NCBI RefSeq assembly: GCF_004522235.1
Contig: NZ_SDLT01000022.1
Location: forward strand, 62,001 to 126,000
Direction: 5' to 3'
DNA: 64,000 bases
Source: Amycolatopsis nivea
GTDB lineage: Bacteria > Actinomycetota > Actinomycetes > Mycobacteriales > Pseudonocardiaceae
The notes under the pieces: generated by a model
Databases searched by the model: none
The model's input: the letters and a program-made list of their open reading frames with translations, nothing else
Told to the model about the DNA's origin: nothing
Translations under genes and position numbers: made by a program
Part shown: positions 1-10,468 of the stretch, one piece after another
Layout of the letters: the number at the start of each line of letters is the position of its first letter
Position numbering within the stretch: position 1 is the stretch's first letter

Positions 1-595
1 AGCCGATGCCGGTGGCCACCAGCGCGACCCCGGCGAGGATCCGGACGAACGCCGCGAGCCTGCCGCCCTCGCCGACCAGCCCGTCGCGGGCCCCGACGCG
101 CCAGCGCCGCCGCTGCGACTCGTCCGCCTCCCGCCAGACGACCGCCGCACCGAGCGCGGCGAGCGCGAGCGGCACCGCGACCCAGCCGCGGATGGCGCCG
201 GTGAGCGTGCTGCTGGCGATCGCGAGCCCGATGCCGAGCGCGATCAGCCCGTACGCCTGCTGGCGGTCGCGGGCCTTGGGCGCGGTTTCGGTTTCCTCGG
301 CGCTCTGCGGGACGAACACCCAGAGCAGGCCGTAGGCGAGCAGGCCGGCCCCGTTGAGCGCGGCCAGCAACGCGAACACGACGCGGACCCAGACGACCGG
401 AACCCCGAGGTGATCGGCGAGCCCGCTCGCGACGCCCGCGACGGCCCGCCCGGAGCGCCGCCGGTACATCTTGGGCCGCGATTCGGGTTCGGCGACCTCC
501 ATCGCCTGGGCGGACACGAGTGCCGAGGGCTCCTCGGCGGTCGAGGAAACCCGCCCCGGGGCACTGATGTCGAGAAAGTCCTGCACGAGTCCCAT
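1..595 (-). CDS. PspC-domain sensor histidine kinase, N-terminal part (runs off the left edge)
   Basis: About 198 N-terminal residues are visible. After a short cytoplasmic leader comes a PspC domain (about residues 43-105: a basic YRRRSGR stretch, then AGVASGLADHLGV, then a hydrophobic helix ending in WVFVP). Two further hydrophobic segments follow (about 115-150 and 180-198). In actinomycetes this start belongs to PspC-type membrane histidine kinases whose kinase domain would lie beyond the window edge; that part is inferred. The ATG at 593-595 is the first start and directly precedes the domain. Its usual partner, a PspC/LiaF-like protein, is found on the other strand at 4076, but here a 3.2-kb ESX cassette lies between them. 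The pair would sense cell-envelope stress. Confidence 0.72.
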   Translation of the reverse strand, partial: MGLVQDFLDISAPGRVSSTAEEPSALVSAQAMEVAEPESRPKMYRRRSGRAVAGVASGLADHLGVPVVWVRVVFALLAALNGAGLLAYGLLWVFVPQSAEETETAPKARDRQQAYGLIALGIGLAIASSTLTGAIRGWVAVPLALAALGAAVVWREADESQRRRWRVGARDGLVGEGGRLAAFVRILAGVALVATGIG

Positions 596-756
596 CGTCA
601 CACGCGGGAGCGGCCCGGACATCGGGGAAGGCCCTGATCCACTCCCCCAGATGGCCGCCGGTGAGGAAATTCCGCGAACCTCCCTGCCGCCTGCCGGGAC
701 TCGGTACGATGCAGGGGGCGAGCGATCACAGTGCGTACACGGGGCGGGGAGGCCGG

Positions 757-2217
757 ATGACCGAGCAGCATCGCGCGGAACACGTCGAGTCCGCAGGCGA
801 TTACTACGCCCGGACGCAGAACGTGAACCAGATCTTCGCAGCCGGCGAGGACTCGCCGGAGACGCGCGCCGCGACTGAACGGGCTGCCTCGCAGTACTCG
901 GTCCAGCAGGGCCAGCAGCTGCTCCAGGGCCAGCAGACCCGCGGGGACGCGCCGGCGCCGGACGCGAATTACGCGTCGTACAGCCACGAAGACCTGCACA
1001 AAATGGTCAACGAGGGCTTGAACTTCGCGGACATCGACGAACGCAGCCGCGTCACGAACATCTACGGCAACTTGCTCGCAGAGGCGTCCAACCAGTTCCG
1101 CGACGCCGCCGACACCGCTGGAGCCGAGTGGCAGGGCGCGGCCGCTGCGCAGGCGCATTCGTTCTTCCAGAGCACGGCGGACCATACGGAAAAAACCGGC
1201 AGCGCGATGCAACTGGTATCGAACCGCTACTCCCAGCAGTCCGCGGCGGCCGATTACGCGCACAAGAACATGCCGGAGCCGACCGGATTCGACCAGAAGG
1301 CCGAGATGGCCAAGGCGACGGAGCAGTTCCAGAACGGCAACCCGCTGCAGGGCGTGATCGCGATGGGCGACGTGGCGGCCAAGCAGCAGCAGGCCGACGC
1401 CGCGCACCAGCAGGCGGTCCAGGTGATGCACGGGTTGGACACGACGTACCACGAGACTTCTACTACGCAGCCGGTTTACTCGCCGCCGCCGCAGATGAAC
1501 AACGACAGCACTCATGCGAGCAGCGCCGCCCCGGTGACTGTTCCGGGCGGGGCTTCCAGCGGACCTTATGCCGGTCCTGGCGGGCCCGGTCCGGTGACTG
1601 GTGGTCCGGCGAATGGGTTCACGGGTACGAATCCGCCGCTCGGCGGTCCTGCGATGAACTCCATACCGCCTGGGGGAGGCGGCAATCCTCCGGGTGTTCC
1701 TTACAGCCCTGGGCCGGGGATCAACACCGGGACTGGGCCGCTCGGCAACCCTGCGGTGCCAGGGGGCGGGAACAACCTCCGGACCACTCCGGGCATCGGC
1801 GGGCGGCTTTCTCCGGAGGGGCTCGCTTTGGGCGGAGGCGGAGGCGGTGCCGGGAGCTCCGGCGAGGACACGCCGCGCAGCCGATCGGGCGGCGGTGCCG
1901 GCCGGGGCGGTGCCGGTGGCCGAGTGACCGGCGGTGCTGGCTCGGGCGGTTCCGGGAAGCCCGGCGAGTCCGGCGGCAAGGGCGCCGCCGAACGCCTTGA
2001 GCGCGGAGCTACCGCTGCCGCGAACGCTGGAAAGGGCGGAAAGCCGGGTGCGGCGGGTGCTGGCGCTGGGGCGGCGGGTGCCGGGAAGAAGAAGGAAGAG
2101 GACAAGGAACACAAGAACAAGATCCCGACACAGGTCGATCCGGACGAGGTCTTCGAGGTCAAGCCGGAACGAGGACCAGACGGGGAGAAGATCACTCCCC
2201 CGGTTCTCGGCGGCTGA
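757..2217 (+). CDS. PPE-like, proline/glycine-rich ESX substrate
   Basis: A 486-residue protein. The N-terminal ~230 residues are Gln/Ala-rich helices with a WxG motif (EWQG, about residue 128) in a helix-turn-helix, as in WXG100/PPE domains. The remainder is a low-complexity Gly/Pro/Ser tail with a charged end (KKKEEDKEHKNK) and a C-terminus ending PPVLGG. The protein at 42227 has the same plan and ends PPVIGL, so the terminus looks conserved between the two cassettes. I chose the ATG at 757 over an upstream in-frame ATG at 661 because a GGGGAGG-like ribosome site sits just before it. It heads a run with 2250, 2744 and 3362. Type VII secretion is inferred from the fold; no ESX core gene is in the window. 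Confidence 0.7.
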   Translation: MTEQHRAEHVESAGDYYARTQNVNQIFAAGEDSPETRAATERAASQYSVQQGQQLLQGQQTRGDAPAPDANYASYSHEDLHKMVNEGLNFADIDERSRVTNIYGNLLAEASNQFRDAADTAGAEWQGAAAAQAHSFFQSTADHTEKTGSAMQLVSNRYSQQSAAADYAHKNMPEPTGFDQKAEMAKATEQFQNGNPLQGVIAMGDVAAKQQQADAAHQQAVQVMHGLDTTYHETSTTQPVYSPPPQMNNDSTHASSAAPVTVPGGASSGPYAGPGGPGPVTGGPANGFTGTNPPLGGPAMNSIPPGGGGNPPGVPYSPGPGINTGTGPLGNPAVPGGGNNLRTTPGIGGRLSPEGLALGGGGGGAGSSGEDTPRSRSGGGAGRGGAGGRVTGGAGSGGSGKPGESGGKGAAERLERGATAAANAGKGGKPGAAGAGAGAAGAGKKKEEDKEHKNKIPTQVDPDEVFEVKPERGPDGEKITPPVLGG

Positions 2218-2249
2218 TTCCTTCCCCCGCGCAGATCTAGGAGCAACCG

Positions 2250-2747
2250 ATGGCAGAAATCGTCTGGGACAAGAAGCCTTCGACCGGCAGCTCTCCCTCC
2301 GCGGGCACTGCGGGCAACGACTTCCTGGCCGGGCTAACCGAAGGGCCGGGCAGTCATGAGGCCGCGCAGAAGATGAAGACGGCCGGGAACACGCTGAAGA
2401 CCTTGGCGCAGAACGGATCCTTCGCAGTGAACGAGGAGGGGTTCACCGCGTACATGAAGGCGTGCGACTACTTCCTCAAAGTCTTAAACGATTTTATGGG
2501 CCAAGCGTCCTTTCTTGGCCGAGCCGCAGAAATGGGAAATTTCAACTACGCTCGATCCGTCGCCGACTTCAATGTCACAGTAGCAAGCCACCCGCAAGAG
2601 GGAATGCTGCCCAACCTCATACTGATGCAGGAAGCAGTTGTCGCCGCACAGCAGGCGCTCGACATCGCACGGAAAAACTACCAAGAAACCGAAAGCGCGC
2701 ATTCATTGTCCTTCGCCGAGCTCAACAAGAAACTCGACAATCAGTGA
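2250..2747 (+). CDS. helical ESX-type secreted protein with YxxxE signal
   Basis: 165 residues, predicted almost wholly helical, no signal peptide. There is no clean WxG, but a helical hairpin is likely around residues 55-150. Tyr144-x3-Glu148 near the end of the second helix matches the YxxxD/E secretion signal of type VII substrates. The gene is the positional counterpart of 39864 in the second cassette, which has WQG and YxxxD. Base composition from about 2480 to 2750 is visibly poorer in GC than the surroundings, and Leu79 is encoded by the rare codon TTA (2484-2486). The end overlaps the GTG of the next lipoprotein gene by 4 bp, so the two are translationally coupled. Function unknown beyond this. 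Confidence 0.62.
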   Translation: MAEIVWDKKPSTGSSPSAGTAGNDFLAGLTEGPGSHEAAQKMKTAGNTLKTLAQNGSFAVNEEGFTAYMKACDYFLKVLNDFMGQASFLGRAAEMGNFNYARSVADFNVTVASHPQEGMLPNLILMQEAVVAAQQALDIARKNYQETESAHSLSFAELNKKLDNQ

Positions 2748-3298
2748 AAACATCCCGTGCCTCTACCGTCCTCCTGCTGGCAGGTGCAGCCGCACTGGCG
2801 CTCACCGCATGCGACAGTCCGGTAAACGGCTCAGCACAGGCCAGCGGAACACCTCCCTCAACCGGTTCGGCTCCGCCCGCTTCCGCGGGAAACCCCTTCG
2901 CAGCCCGAAACCAGTGCGCCCTGCTTGATCAAATATTGAGCGGGGCAGGCTACCCCCCAGCGAAACCCTCTATCGCACAAGAACGCAAAGCCTGCGTCAC
3001 CCAAAAATCCAGCGGCGGCTTGAACGCCACCAACGTGGGACTGCTCCTGCAAGAGGAACAGCGCTACGACAGCGACGTCAAGAACACCGCACAAGCTCGC
3101 AGCGGAAGCCTCGGCGACCGGAAGTTCGTCGAAGATCCCGCCGAACTGGGGGCAGCCGGCCAGTGCACGATATCCATGTCGGTCCAGACCAGTTCTCGCG
3201 CGATCATCACCGTGACCGGCGGAAATGACACTGCCGCTTCCTGCAAGACCGCGGAGGACCTGGCGACCAAACTGGACCCGCTCCTTCCCAAGGGCTGA
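2744..3298 (+). CDS. DUF3558-family lipoprotein
   Basis: 184 residues from a GTG that overlaps the previous stop (GTGA). The N-terminus is a lipoprotein signal: two basic residues, a hydrophobic core, and lipobox LALTAC with the cysteine near residue 22. A Ser/Pro/Thr-rich linker follows, then a globular domain that starts with the NPFAARNQCALLDQIL block typical of DUF3558 and carries several cysteines. It should be anchored on the outer face of the membrane. It is a paralogue of 3362 and a more distant relative of the four copies at 39197-42227. DUF3558 lipoproteins commonly accompany ESX substrate genes in Pseudonocardiaceae; their function is not known. Confidence 0.75.
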   Translation: MKTSRASTVLLLAGAAALALTACDSPVNGSAQASGTPPSTGSAPPASAGNPFAARNQCALLDQILSGAGYPPAKPSIAQERKACVTQKSSGGLNATNVGLLLQEEQRYDSDVKNTAQARSGSLGDRKFVEDPAELGAAGQCTISMSVQTSSRAIITVTGGNDTAASCKTAEDLATKLDPLLPKG

Positions 3299-3361
3299 CC
3301 CTCCCTCGCACCGCGGGCATGGGAACCCGAGGCTCGCCGACCGCACAAGAACTGGAGATTC

Positions 3362-3925
3362 GTGGCCAGGAATCGCCGGGCAACTCGGGCACTCAGCATC
3401 ACACTGGCCATAGTCGGCACAGCAGCGTGCGGCAACCCCGTCAACGGCGCAGCAACGCCAACCGCATCAACGCTCGCACCAGCCAGCAGTCCGGCCTCCA
3501 GCTCCGACAATCCATTCGCTTCGCTGAACCAATGTCAACTGGTCGACCAAATCCTGGCCGGCCAAGGATTCCCGCCGGCAACGCCCTCCGTCGCCGACTC
3601 CAAGCGAAGCTGCCGGTCGGAGAAAACATCCGACAACGCCGCCAAGGACCCAGCGGCCGAGGTCGGCATCGCACTGCAAAATGGTCAAAAGTACACAGAC
3701 AACATCCAGAACCCCAACTCGGCGCACGAAGGAAACGTTGACGGCCGAAAGCTCATCGAGCAACGGGATCTACTGGGCTCACCAGGCGGATGCCAGATAG
3801 GCATGGAAGTCGGACCCAACGCACGCGCCTTGGTGATCGTATTGATCGGCGACGACACTGCGGCCGCTTGCAAGAAGGCCGAGGACGTCGCGACTGCCTT
3901 GGACAAGCGGCTTCCCCGGAGCTGA
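3362..3925 (+). CDS. DUF3558-family lipoprotein
   Basis: 187 residues from GTG 3362, with a GGAGA ribosome site upstream. The signal peptide ends in lipobox VGTAAC (cysteine about residue 23). The mature part begins with a Ser/Thr/Pro linker and the NPFASLNQCQLVDQIL block shared with the preceding protein. The C-terminus (DDTAAACKKAEDVATALD) also matches its neighbour, so the two arose by tandem duplication and then diverged. It is the last gene of cassette 1; about 150 bp without a recognisable gene separate it from the PspC gene at 4076. Confidence 0.74.
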   Translation: MARNRRATRALSITLAIVGTAACGNPVNGAATPTASTLAPASSPASSSDNPFASLNQCQLVDQILAGQGFPPATPSVADSKRSCRSEKTSDNAAKDPAAEVGIALQNGQKYTDNIQNPNSAHEGNVDGRKLIEQRDLLGSPGGCQIGMEVGPNARALVIVLIGDDTAAACKKAEDVATALDKRLPRS

Positions 3926-4075
3926 ACTTCCCGCTCCCCGCGAGGTCTCTGGCTCCTTCCGCCGGCCGGTCAGCGCAAAGCCCCACAACCGCGCCACGCC
4001 AGGGCCGCATCTCGGGGATAACCTCAGGGACCTTCCCCGATGTGCCGCCCCACTCCATCGACCATGCTGTGAAGC

Positions 4076-5365
4076 ATGAGTGGTGCGAACGACGTGCGGC
4101 CTCCCCGTACGAACCCCCTGAACGGGTTCGAGGAGACCGTCAAGGACTTCTGGGCCAGCAGGCCTCGGCGGCCGCACTCGGGTCGGAAGGTTGCTGGGGT
4201 CGCGGCTGGGCTGGGGGATCGCTACGGGATTGATCCGGTGGTGATTCGGGTCGCGTTGGCGGCGGCGACCGTTTTCGGGGGGTTCGGGCTGGTGCTTTAC
4301 CTGCTCGGCTGGCTGTTCTTCCCCTCCGAGGGCGACGAGGTTTCCGGCTTCGAGGCGTTGATCGGGCGCGGGCAGTCGAGCATGACGAAGGCCTTCGCGG
4401 CCGTGCTCACGGTCGCGGTGATTCCGGTTGTCGGGTGGACGTTCGGCGGCGGCTGGTTCGACGGCGGCGGCCTGATCGGGTTCGCGTTGCTCGCCACGTG
4501 CCTTTATCTCCTGCATCGCACCCGCGGGCAGGACAACCGACCGGCGCCGGTCGTCGCGTTCGCGGCGGACGGAACCGCTTCCGGAACCGGAGCTTTCACG
4601 ATGAACAGCGACACCCCGACTCCCGCGGCGGCGGCACCGGGCTGGGATCCGCTGGCCGCCGACCCGGCGGGCTGGGATTTGCCCGATCCGGCGGCGCCGG
4701 CACCCCCGCCGCCTCCGACCGGCGACTACAACGACTCCCCTAAGCCCTGCGTGCGACGGTCCAAGATCGGGGCTGCCACGTTCGGGGTCGCGGTGATCGT
4801 GGCCGGCGTTGGCGTCGCGCTCGCGCTGAACGGGTTCGACTGGTTCTCGCTGCGGCACATCATCGGCATGACGCTCGCCGTGCTGGGCGTCGGGCTCGTG
4901 GCGGGGGCGTTCGCTCGCGGCGCACGCGGTCTGATCGGGCTCGCGATTCCGCTGTCGGTCGCCGGGATGGTGCTCACGACCAGCACGTTCGACAACCTCG
5001 ACGTGCGCGGCGGCGTCGGCGACCTGTCCGCCACTCCGCGTACGGTGGCCGAACTGCAGCCGGTCTACCGGCACACCGCGGGCAACATGAAGATCGACCT
5101 GACCCAGCTGGCCGCGAGCGAGCCGATCACCACCACGGTCTCCAACGGCGCGGGAAACACCGAGGTCATCGTGCCCCGCACCGCGGACGTGACGTTCACC
5201 TGCGAGAACAGCGCCGGTGAGGTCGACTGCCTGAACCGCACGTCCAACGGCGTCGGCCAGCCGGCTATCACCGGGACCGACAACGGCGACGACAACGTCG
5301 GCGGACAGAAGATCACGCTCCACGTCACCAACGGCGTGGGCCAGGTGGAGGTGCGCCGTGGCTGA
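4076..5365 (+). CDS. PspC and LiaF-like domain membrane protein
   Basis: 429 residues. A PspC domain lies at about residues 33-80 (GRKVAGVAAGLGDRYGIDP followed by a transmembrane helix ending FFPSEGDE). More membrane segments lie around 100-145, then a Pro-rich linker, then four closely packed hydrophobic helices at about 230-310. The C-terminal ~110 residues form a soluble beta-rich domain like the C-terminal domain of LiaF/DUF2154 proteins. The protein is likely a partner or inhibitor of the PspC sensor kinase at the left edge. The start at ATG 4076 precedes the domain by 30 residues. The last 8 bp overlap the next small gene. Confidence 0.75.
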   Translation: MSGANDVRPPRTNPLNGFEETVKDFWASRPRRPHSGRKVAGVAAGLGDRYGIDPVVIRVALAAATVFGGFGLVLYLLGWLFFPSEGDEVSGFEALIGRGQSSMTKAFAAVLTVAVIPVVGWTFGGGWFDGGGLIGFALLATCLYLLHRTRGQDNRPAPVVAFAADGTASGTGAFTMNSDTPTPAAAAPGWDPLAADPAGWDLPDPAAPAPPPPPTGDYNDSPKPCVRRSKIGAATFGVAVIVAGVGVALALNGFDWFSLRHIIGMTLAVLGVGLVAGAFARGARGLIGLAIPLSVAGMVLTTSTFDNLDVRGGVGDLSATPRTVAELQPVYRHTAGNMKIDLTQLAASEPITTTVSNGAGNTEVIVPRTADVTFTCENSAGEVDCLNRTSNGVGQPAITGTDNGDDNVGGQKITLHVTNGVGQVEVRRG

Positions 5366-5588
5366 GAACCCTTACTCCTACGACGAGCCCGAAGCCCCGG
5401 CTCGCCGCCGCGGGGTCGACTGGATCACGCTGGTCGTCGGGGTCGCGACGCTGCTGGTGTCCGGCTACGTCCTCACCGACGGCTCGAGCTGGCTGCCGAC
5501 CTTCGACTTCCGCTGGATCATCGCGGGCGGCGCGGTGTTCTGCGGGATCCTGATGCTCGGCGCGTCGTTCCGCAAACGACGGCCCTGA
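5358..5588 (+). CDS. small two-helix membrane protein
   Basis: 76 residues from GTG 5358, inside the end of the PspC gene (8-bp overlap, so probably coupled). An acidic N-terminus (NPYSYDEPEAPARRR) is followed by two transmembrane helices (about 22-38 and 48-68) and a basic C-terminus RKRRP, placing both ends in the cytoplasm. I do not recognise a family. The context suggests an accessory of the PspC envelope-stress pair. Confidence 0.6.
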   Translation: MAENPYSYDEPEAPARRRGVDWITLVVGVATLLVSGYVLTDGSSWLPTFDFRWIIAGGAVFCGILMLGASFRKRRP

Positions 5589-5593
5589 GACAC

Positions 5594-5631
5594 AAAAAAC
5601 GGGGCCCGGACATTTCCGGGCCCCGTTTTTT
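5594..5631. terminator. bidirectional intrinsic terminator
   Basis: A perfect 17-bp stem including its A and T tracts (arms 5594-5610 and 5615-5631, loop CATT) lies between the convergent small membrane gene and guaA. A run of six A on the left and six T on the right lets it work on both strands. Confidence 0.88.
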
Positions 5632-5635
5632 CACG

Positions 5636-7192
<1,557 letters not shown>

Positions 7193-7309
7193 CCAAGACC
7201 TCCAGGTATCAGCGCTTTTGCCACCATCGTCCCAGGTGGGCCCCGTCACGTCGGCAATGGCCCCGTAATGAGGACAGCCGCTGTCCGCGAACCGGCTTAC
7301 CGTTCCCGC

Positions 7310-7855
7310 ATGACCAACGACTGGACCAACGAACTGACCGAGCAACTCGACTGGCACTGGCAGCACCACGTGCGCCCGAAGCTGGAGGGACTGACCGACG
7401 ACGAGTACTTCTGGCAGCCGGTCGCGGACTGCTGGACGGTGCACCCCCGCACGAGCGAGAACGACCCGGGCACCGGCGACTTCACGGTCGATTTCTCGTT
7501 CCCGGAGCCGACTCCGCCGCCGGTGACCACCATCGCGTGGCGGCTGGCCCACATCATCCCCGGCGTGCTGGGCATGCGCTCCGCGTCGCACTTCGGCGGA
7601 CCGCCGGTGTCCTATCAGGACTTCCCGTACGCGGGCACTGCCGACGAAGCGCTGAAGCAGCTCGACGACGCGTACGCGACCTGGATCGCCGGCGTACGCA
7701 GCCTCGACGCCGAAGCGTTGGCACGCCCGTGCGGTCCCGCTGAAGGCCCGTACGCGGAGCTGTCGATGGCCGCGCTCGTCCTGCACATCAACCGAGAGAT
7801 GATCCACCACTGCGCGGAGATCCTGCTGCTGCGCGACCTTTACCGAAACCGGTGA
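7310..7855 (+). CDS. DinB-family protein
   Basis: 181 residues from ATG 7310. The helical-bundle start LTEQLDWHWQHHVRPKLEGLTDDEYFWQP and the later IAWRLAHI and HINREMIHHCAEILLLRDLY blocks supply the histidines of the DinB metal site. Actinobacterial members are often mycothiol-dependent transferases, but the substrate cannot be told from sequence. It is divergent from guaA with about 117 bp between them. The 3' end overlaps the convergent rhomboid gene by 68 bp. Confidence 0.82.
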   Translation: MTNDWTNELTEQLDWHWQHHVRPKLEGLTDDEYFWQPVADCWTVHPRTSENDPGTGDFTVDFSFPEPTPPPVTTIAWRLAHIIPGVLGMRSASHFGGPPVSYQDFPYAGTADEALKQLDDAYATWIAGVRSLDAEALARPCGPAEGPYAELSMAALVLHINREMIHHCAEILLLRDLYRNR

Positions 7856-8435
7856 CCAGCAGCCCCAGCGCGATGCCGAGCAGCGCGGGCATGCCGTGGT
7901 TGTCGTGCAGCACCGTGTCGAGCACCGCCAGCGGCACGATCAGCAGCGCGGCGCGGTAGAGCGCTTGCGGCGGCTCGGCCTCGCGTGCCCGCCACACCAC
8001 GACCGCGAGCGCGCCGAGCAGCCCGGCGACGCACATCGAGTTGCCCGCCCCGACCGGGTTCAGCCAGACGTAGCTGAGGTACTGGCCGAACAGTCCGCAG
8101 CCGAAGTACAGGACGAACCAGGACACCCGGCCGAGGCACCATTCCGCGAAGGTGCCGACCGCGGCGAGGGCGAGCAGGTTGAAAATCCCGCCGAAAATCT
8201 TGCCGTCTTGGAAGAACATGCCGGTCAGCAGCCGCCACCACTCTCCGGCGTCGATCGCGGTGGCGTCGCGCTTGAAGCGGTCGAAGAGCGCCGGATCCGC
8301 CAGCTGGGCAACGAGCACTACTGCGGTCACGAGGAACACCGCGCCGGTCAGCACCGGACGGCGCGGTGTTCCGACCCGCGCGAAGAAGGCCCGCGACGGG
8401 CTTTCGGTCCAACGAGAGGCCACGGAGTTCGTCAT
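7788..8435 (-). CDS. rhomboid-like intramembrane serine protease
   Basis: 215 residues with about six transmembrane helices. The rhomboid GxSx serine motif appears as GNSM in NPVGAGNSMCVAGLLGAL. A histidine followed by small residues (NHGMPALLGIALGLL) in the last helix would complete the Ser-His dyad. This suggests an active enzyme, although the classic GASG is changed to GAGNS. The ATG at 8433-8435 was chosen; the open frame reads on across the divergent aldehyde dehydrogenase gene, which cannot be real. The C-terminal 68 bp overlap the DinB gene on the other strand. Confidence 0.75.
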   Translation of the reverse strand: MTNSVASRWTESPSRAFFARVGTPRRPVLTGAVFLVTAVVLVAQLADPALFDRFKRDATAIDAGEWWRLLTGMFFQDGKIFGGIFNLLALAAVGTFAEWCLGRVSWFVLYFGCGLFGQYLSYVWLNPVGAGNSMCVAGLLGALAVVVWRAREAEPPQALYRAALLIVPLAVLDTVLHDNHGMPALLGIALGLLVTGFGKGRAAAGSPRSGGSSLG

Positions 8436-8564
8436 GGGCCGAACGATATGCCGGGCGGGTGCCTGAGACCCCCGACAAATGTCATCTCGACGCCAGGACA
8501 GAAGCCACAATCGAAGGACCGAGTCCGGCGTGCCGGGCCTGGCGCTCCCTAATACCTTGAGCCC

Positions 8565-10010
8565 ATGGACACGATCACCCCACAGCCGCGGGCCGCGTGG
8601 ATCGCCGGTCAGGCTGAGCAGGGCGCGAGCACCCTCGTGGTGCACCACCCGTTCGACGGCAGCGAAGTGGCGACGGTCGCGGTGCCCGGCGCTGACCAGG
8701 TCGAACGGGCGGTGGCCGCGGCGGCCTCGGTCGCGAAGGAGTTCCGGCGCACTCCTGCGCATCAGCGCGCGGCCGCGCTGGAGCAGGTTTCGCGCGGGAT
8801 CGCGATGCGGGCCGACGAACTCGCCGAGGTGATCACGGCCGAGAACGGCAAGCCGCTGAAGTGGGCCGAGGCCGAGGTGAAGCGCGCGGTGTCGGTGTTC
8901 CGGATCGCGGCCGAGGAGGCTCGCCGGTTCAGCGGCGACATGCAACGGCTCGACGCCGATCCGTCCGGAGACGCCCGGCTCGCGCTGACCCGCCGGGTGC
9001 CGCGCGGACCGGTGCTCGGGATCGCGCCGTTCAACTTCCCGCTGAACCTGGTGGCACACAAGGTCGCGCCCGCGCTCGCGGTCGGCGCGCCGATCATCAT
9101 CAAGCCTGCCCCGCGTACGCCGTTGTCCTCGCTGGTGCTTGGCGAACTGCTCGCCGAGACCGACCTGCCGGAAGGCGCGTTTTCCGTGCTGCCGCTGGGA
9201 AACGAGGAGACGCAAGCGCTCGTCGCCGACCCGCGGCTGCCGGTGGTTTCGTTCACCGGTTCGGGCCCGGTCGGCTGGTCGATCGCGGACGCGGCGGCGC
9301 GCAAGCACGTGGTGCTCGAACTGGGCGGCAACGCCGCGGCGGTTGTGCTGCGCGACTGGCCGGACGTCGAGGGCGCCGCGCAACGGATCGCGACATTCGG
9401 GAACTACCAGGCGGGCCAGTCCTGCATCGCGGTGCAGCGGGTGATCGTGGACGCGGCGATCGCGGAGGAGTTCGTGCCCGCGCTGACCGAGGCCGTCGAG
9501 GCGCAGCAGACCGGTGATCCGTACGACCGCAACACCGACGTCGGCCCGGTCGTCGACGAGGCGGCCGCGGAACGGATCATCGAGTGGGTCGAGGAAGCCG
9601 TGGCCGGTGGTGCCCGGGTGCTGACCGGCGGAACCCGTTCGGGCGCAACGGTTGCGCCGACTCTGCTGACCGACGTGCCCGCGGATGCCAAGGCCTGGTC
9701 GGAGGAAATCTTCGGACCTGTGCTCGCTTTGTCCATTGTGGATGGTGTGGACGAGGCTTTCGCTTCGGTTAACGCGTCCGCATACGGACTGCAGGCTGGG
9801 GTTTTCACCAGTGACGTGCAGCTGGCCTTCCACGCGTCAGCGGAACTGGAGGTCGGCGGCGTGATCATCGGTGACGTGCCGTCGTACCGCGCGGACCAGA
9901 TGCCGTACGGCGGCGTGAAGGGATCGGGCGTCGGCCGCGAGGGAGTGCTGTCGGCGATGAACGACCTAACCGAGGAACGAGTCACGGTTTTCACCGGGGT
10001 CGACCTCTGA
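8565..10010 (+). CDS. NAD(P)-dependent aldehyde dehydrogenase
   Basis: 481 residues of the aldehyde dehydrogenase superfamily. It has the cofactor-binding APFNFPLNLVAHKVAPAL stretch, the FTGSGPVG loop, the general-base glutamate in LELGGNAA, and the catalytic cysteine in YQAGQSCIAVQR. The end has the usual PYGGVKGSGVGREG block. The substrate is unknown; the closest look is to broad-specificity aldehyde or succinate-semialdehyde enzymes. The acetyltransferase gene starts 5 bp after its stop, so the two probably form an operon. Confidence 0.92.
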   Translation: MDTITPQPRAAWIAGQAEQGASTLVVHHPFDGSEVATVAVPGADQVERAVAAAASVAKEFRRTPAHQRAAALEQVSRGIAMRADELAEVITAENGKPLKWAEAEVKRAVSVFRIAAEEARRFSGDMQRLDADPSGDARLALTRRVPRGPVLGIAPFNFPLNLVAHKVAPALAVGAPIIIKPAPRTPLSSLVLGELLAETDLPEGAFSVLPLGNEETQALVADPRLPVVSFTGSGPVGWSIADAAARKHVVLELGGNAAAVVLRDWPDVEGAAQRIATFGNYQAGQSCIAVQRVIVDAAIAEEFVPALTEAVEAQQTGDPYDRNTDVGPVVDEAAAERIIEWVEEAVAGGARVLTGGTRSGATVAPTLLTDVPADAKAWSEEIFGPVLALSIVDGVDEAFASVNASAYGLQAGVFTSDVQLAFHASAELEVGGVIIGDVPSYRADQMPYGGVKGSGVGREGVLSAMNDLTEERVTVFTGVDL

Positions 10011-10015
10011 CCACA

Positions 10016-10468
10016 GTGGACCTGCGGCACGCAACGGCCGCGGACGCACGCGACATCGCCGGCGTGTGGCTGCGGTCGTTCTCCGCCGCGTTGCCAACAG
10101 TTCGCCGCGCCCACGATGACGACGCCGTGCGCTGGTGGTTCGCGAATGTCGTGGTGCCGCAGCAGGAAACCTGGGTCGCGGTCGCCGAGTCCACTGTGGT
10201 CGGACTGCTCGTGCTCGACGGCGCGGAACTGGCACAGCTTTATCTCGACCCTCCGTGGCGCGGCCGCGGAATCGGCGACCAGTTGGTCGACTTGGCCAAA
10301 CAGCTCCGCCCCGGCGGGCTGACCCTGTGGACATTCCAGGTCAACGAGCCAGCACAACGGTTTTACCGCCGCCACGGTTTCGTCGCCGTCGAATACACCG
10401 ACGGGCAGCGAAATGAAGAGGGTGAGCCAGACGTGCGTTACGTCTGGCCCCCGCCTCAAGCAGACTGA
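10016..10468 (+). CDS. GNAT-family N-acetyltransferase
   Basis: 150 residues from GTG 10016, 5 bp after the aldehyde dehydrogenase stop. The acetyl-CoA motif A is clear: AQLYLDPPWRGRGIGDQLVD (beta strand, then the Q/RxxGxG/A loop). Motif B is EPAQRFYRRHGF. The acceptor substrate is unknown. The last 13 bp overlap the convergent FAD oxidoreductase gene. Confidence 0.86.
   Translation: MDLRHATAADARDIAGVWLRSFSAALPTVRRAHDDDAVRWWFANVVVPQQETWVAVAESTVVGLLVLDGAELAQLYLDPPWRGRGIGDQLVDLAKQLRPGGLTLWTFQVNEPAQRFYRRHGFVAVEYTDGQRNEEGEPDVRYVWPPPQAD

Noticed and set aside
598..2112. 504-residue minus-strand frame opposite the PPE-like gene
   Set aside because: Arg-rich shadow of the Gly/Pro-coding tail; the sense frame has the WxG helices and a good start.
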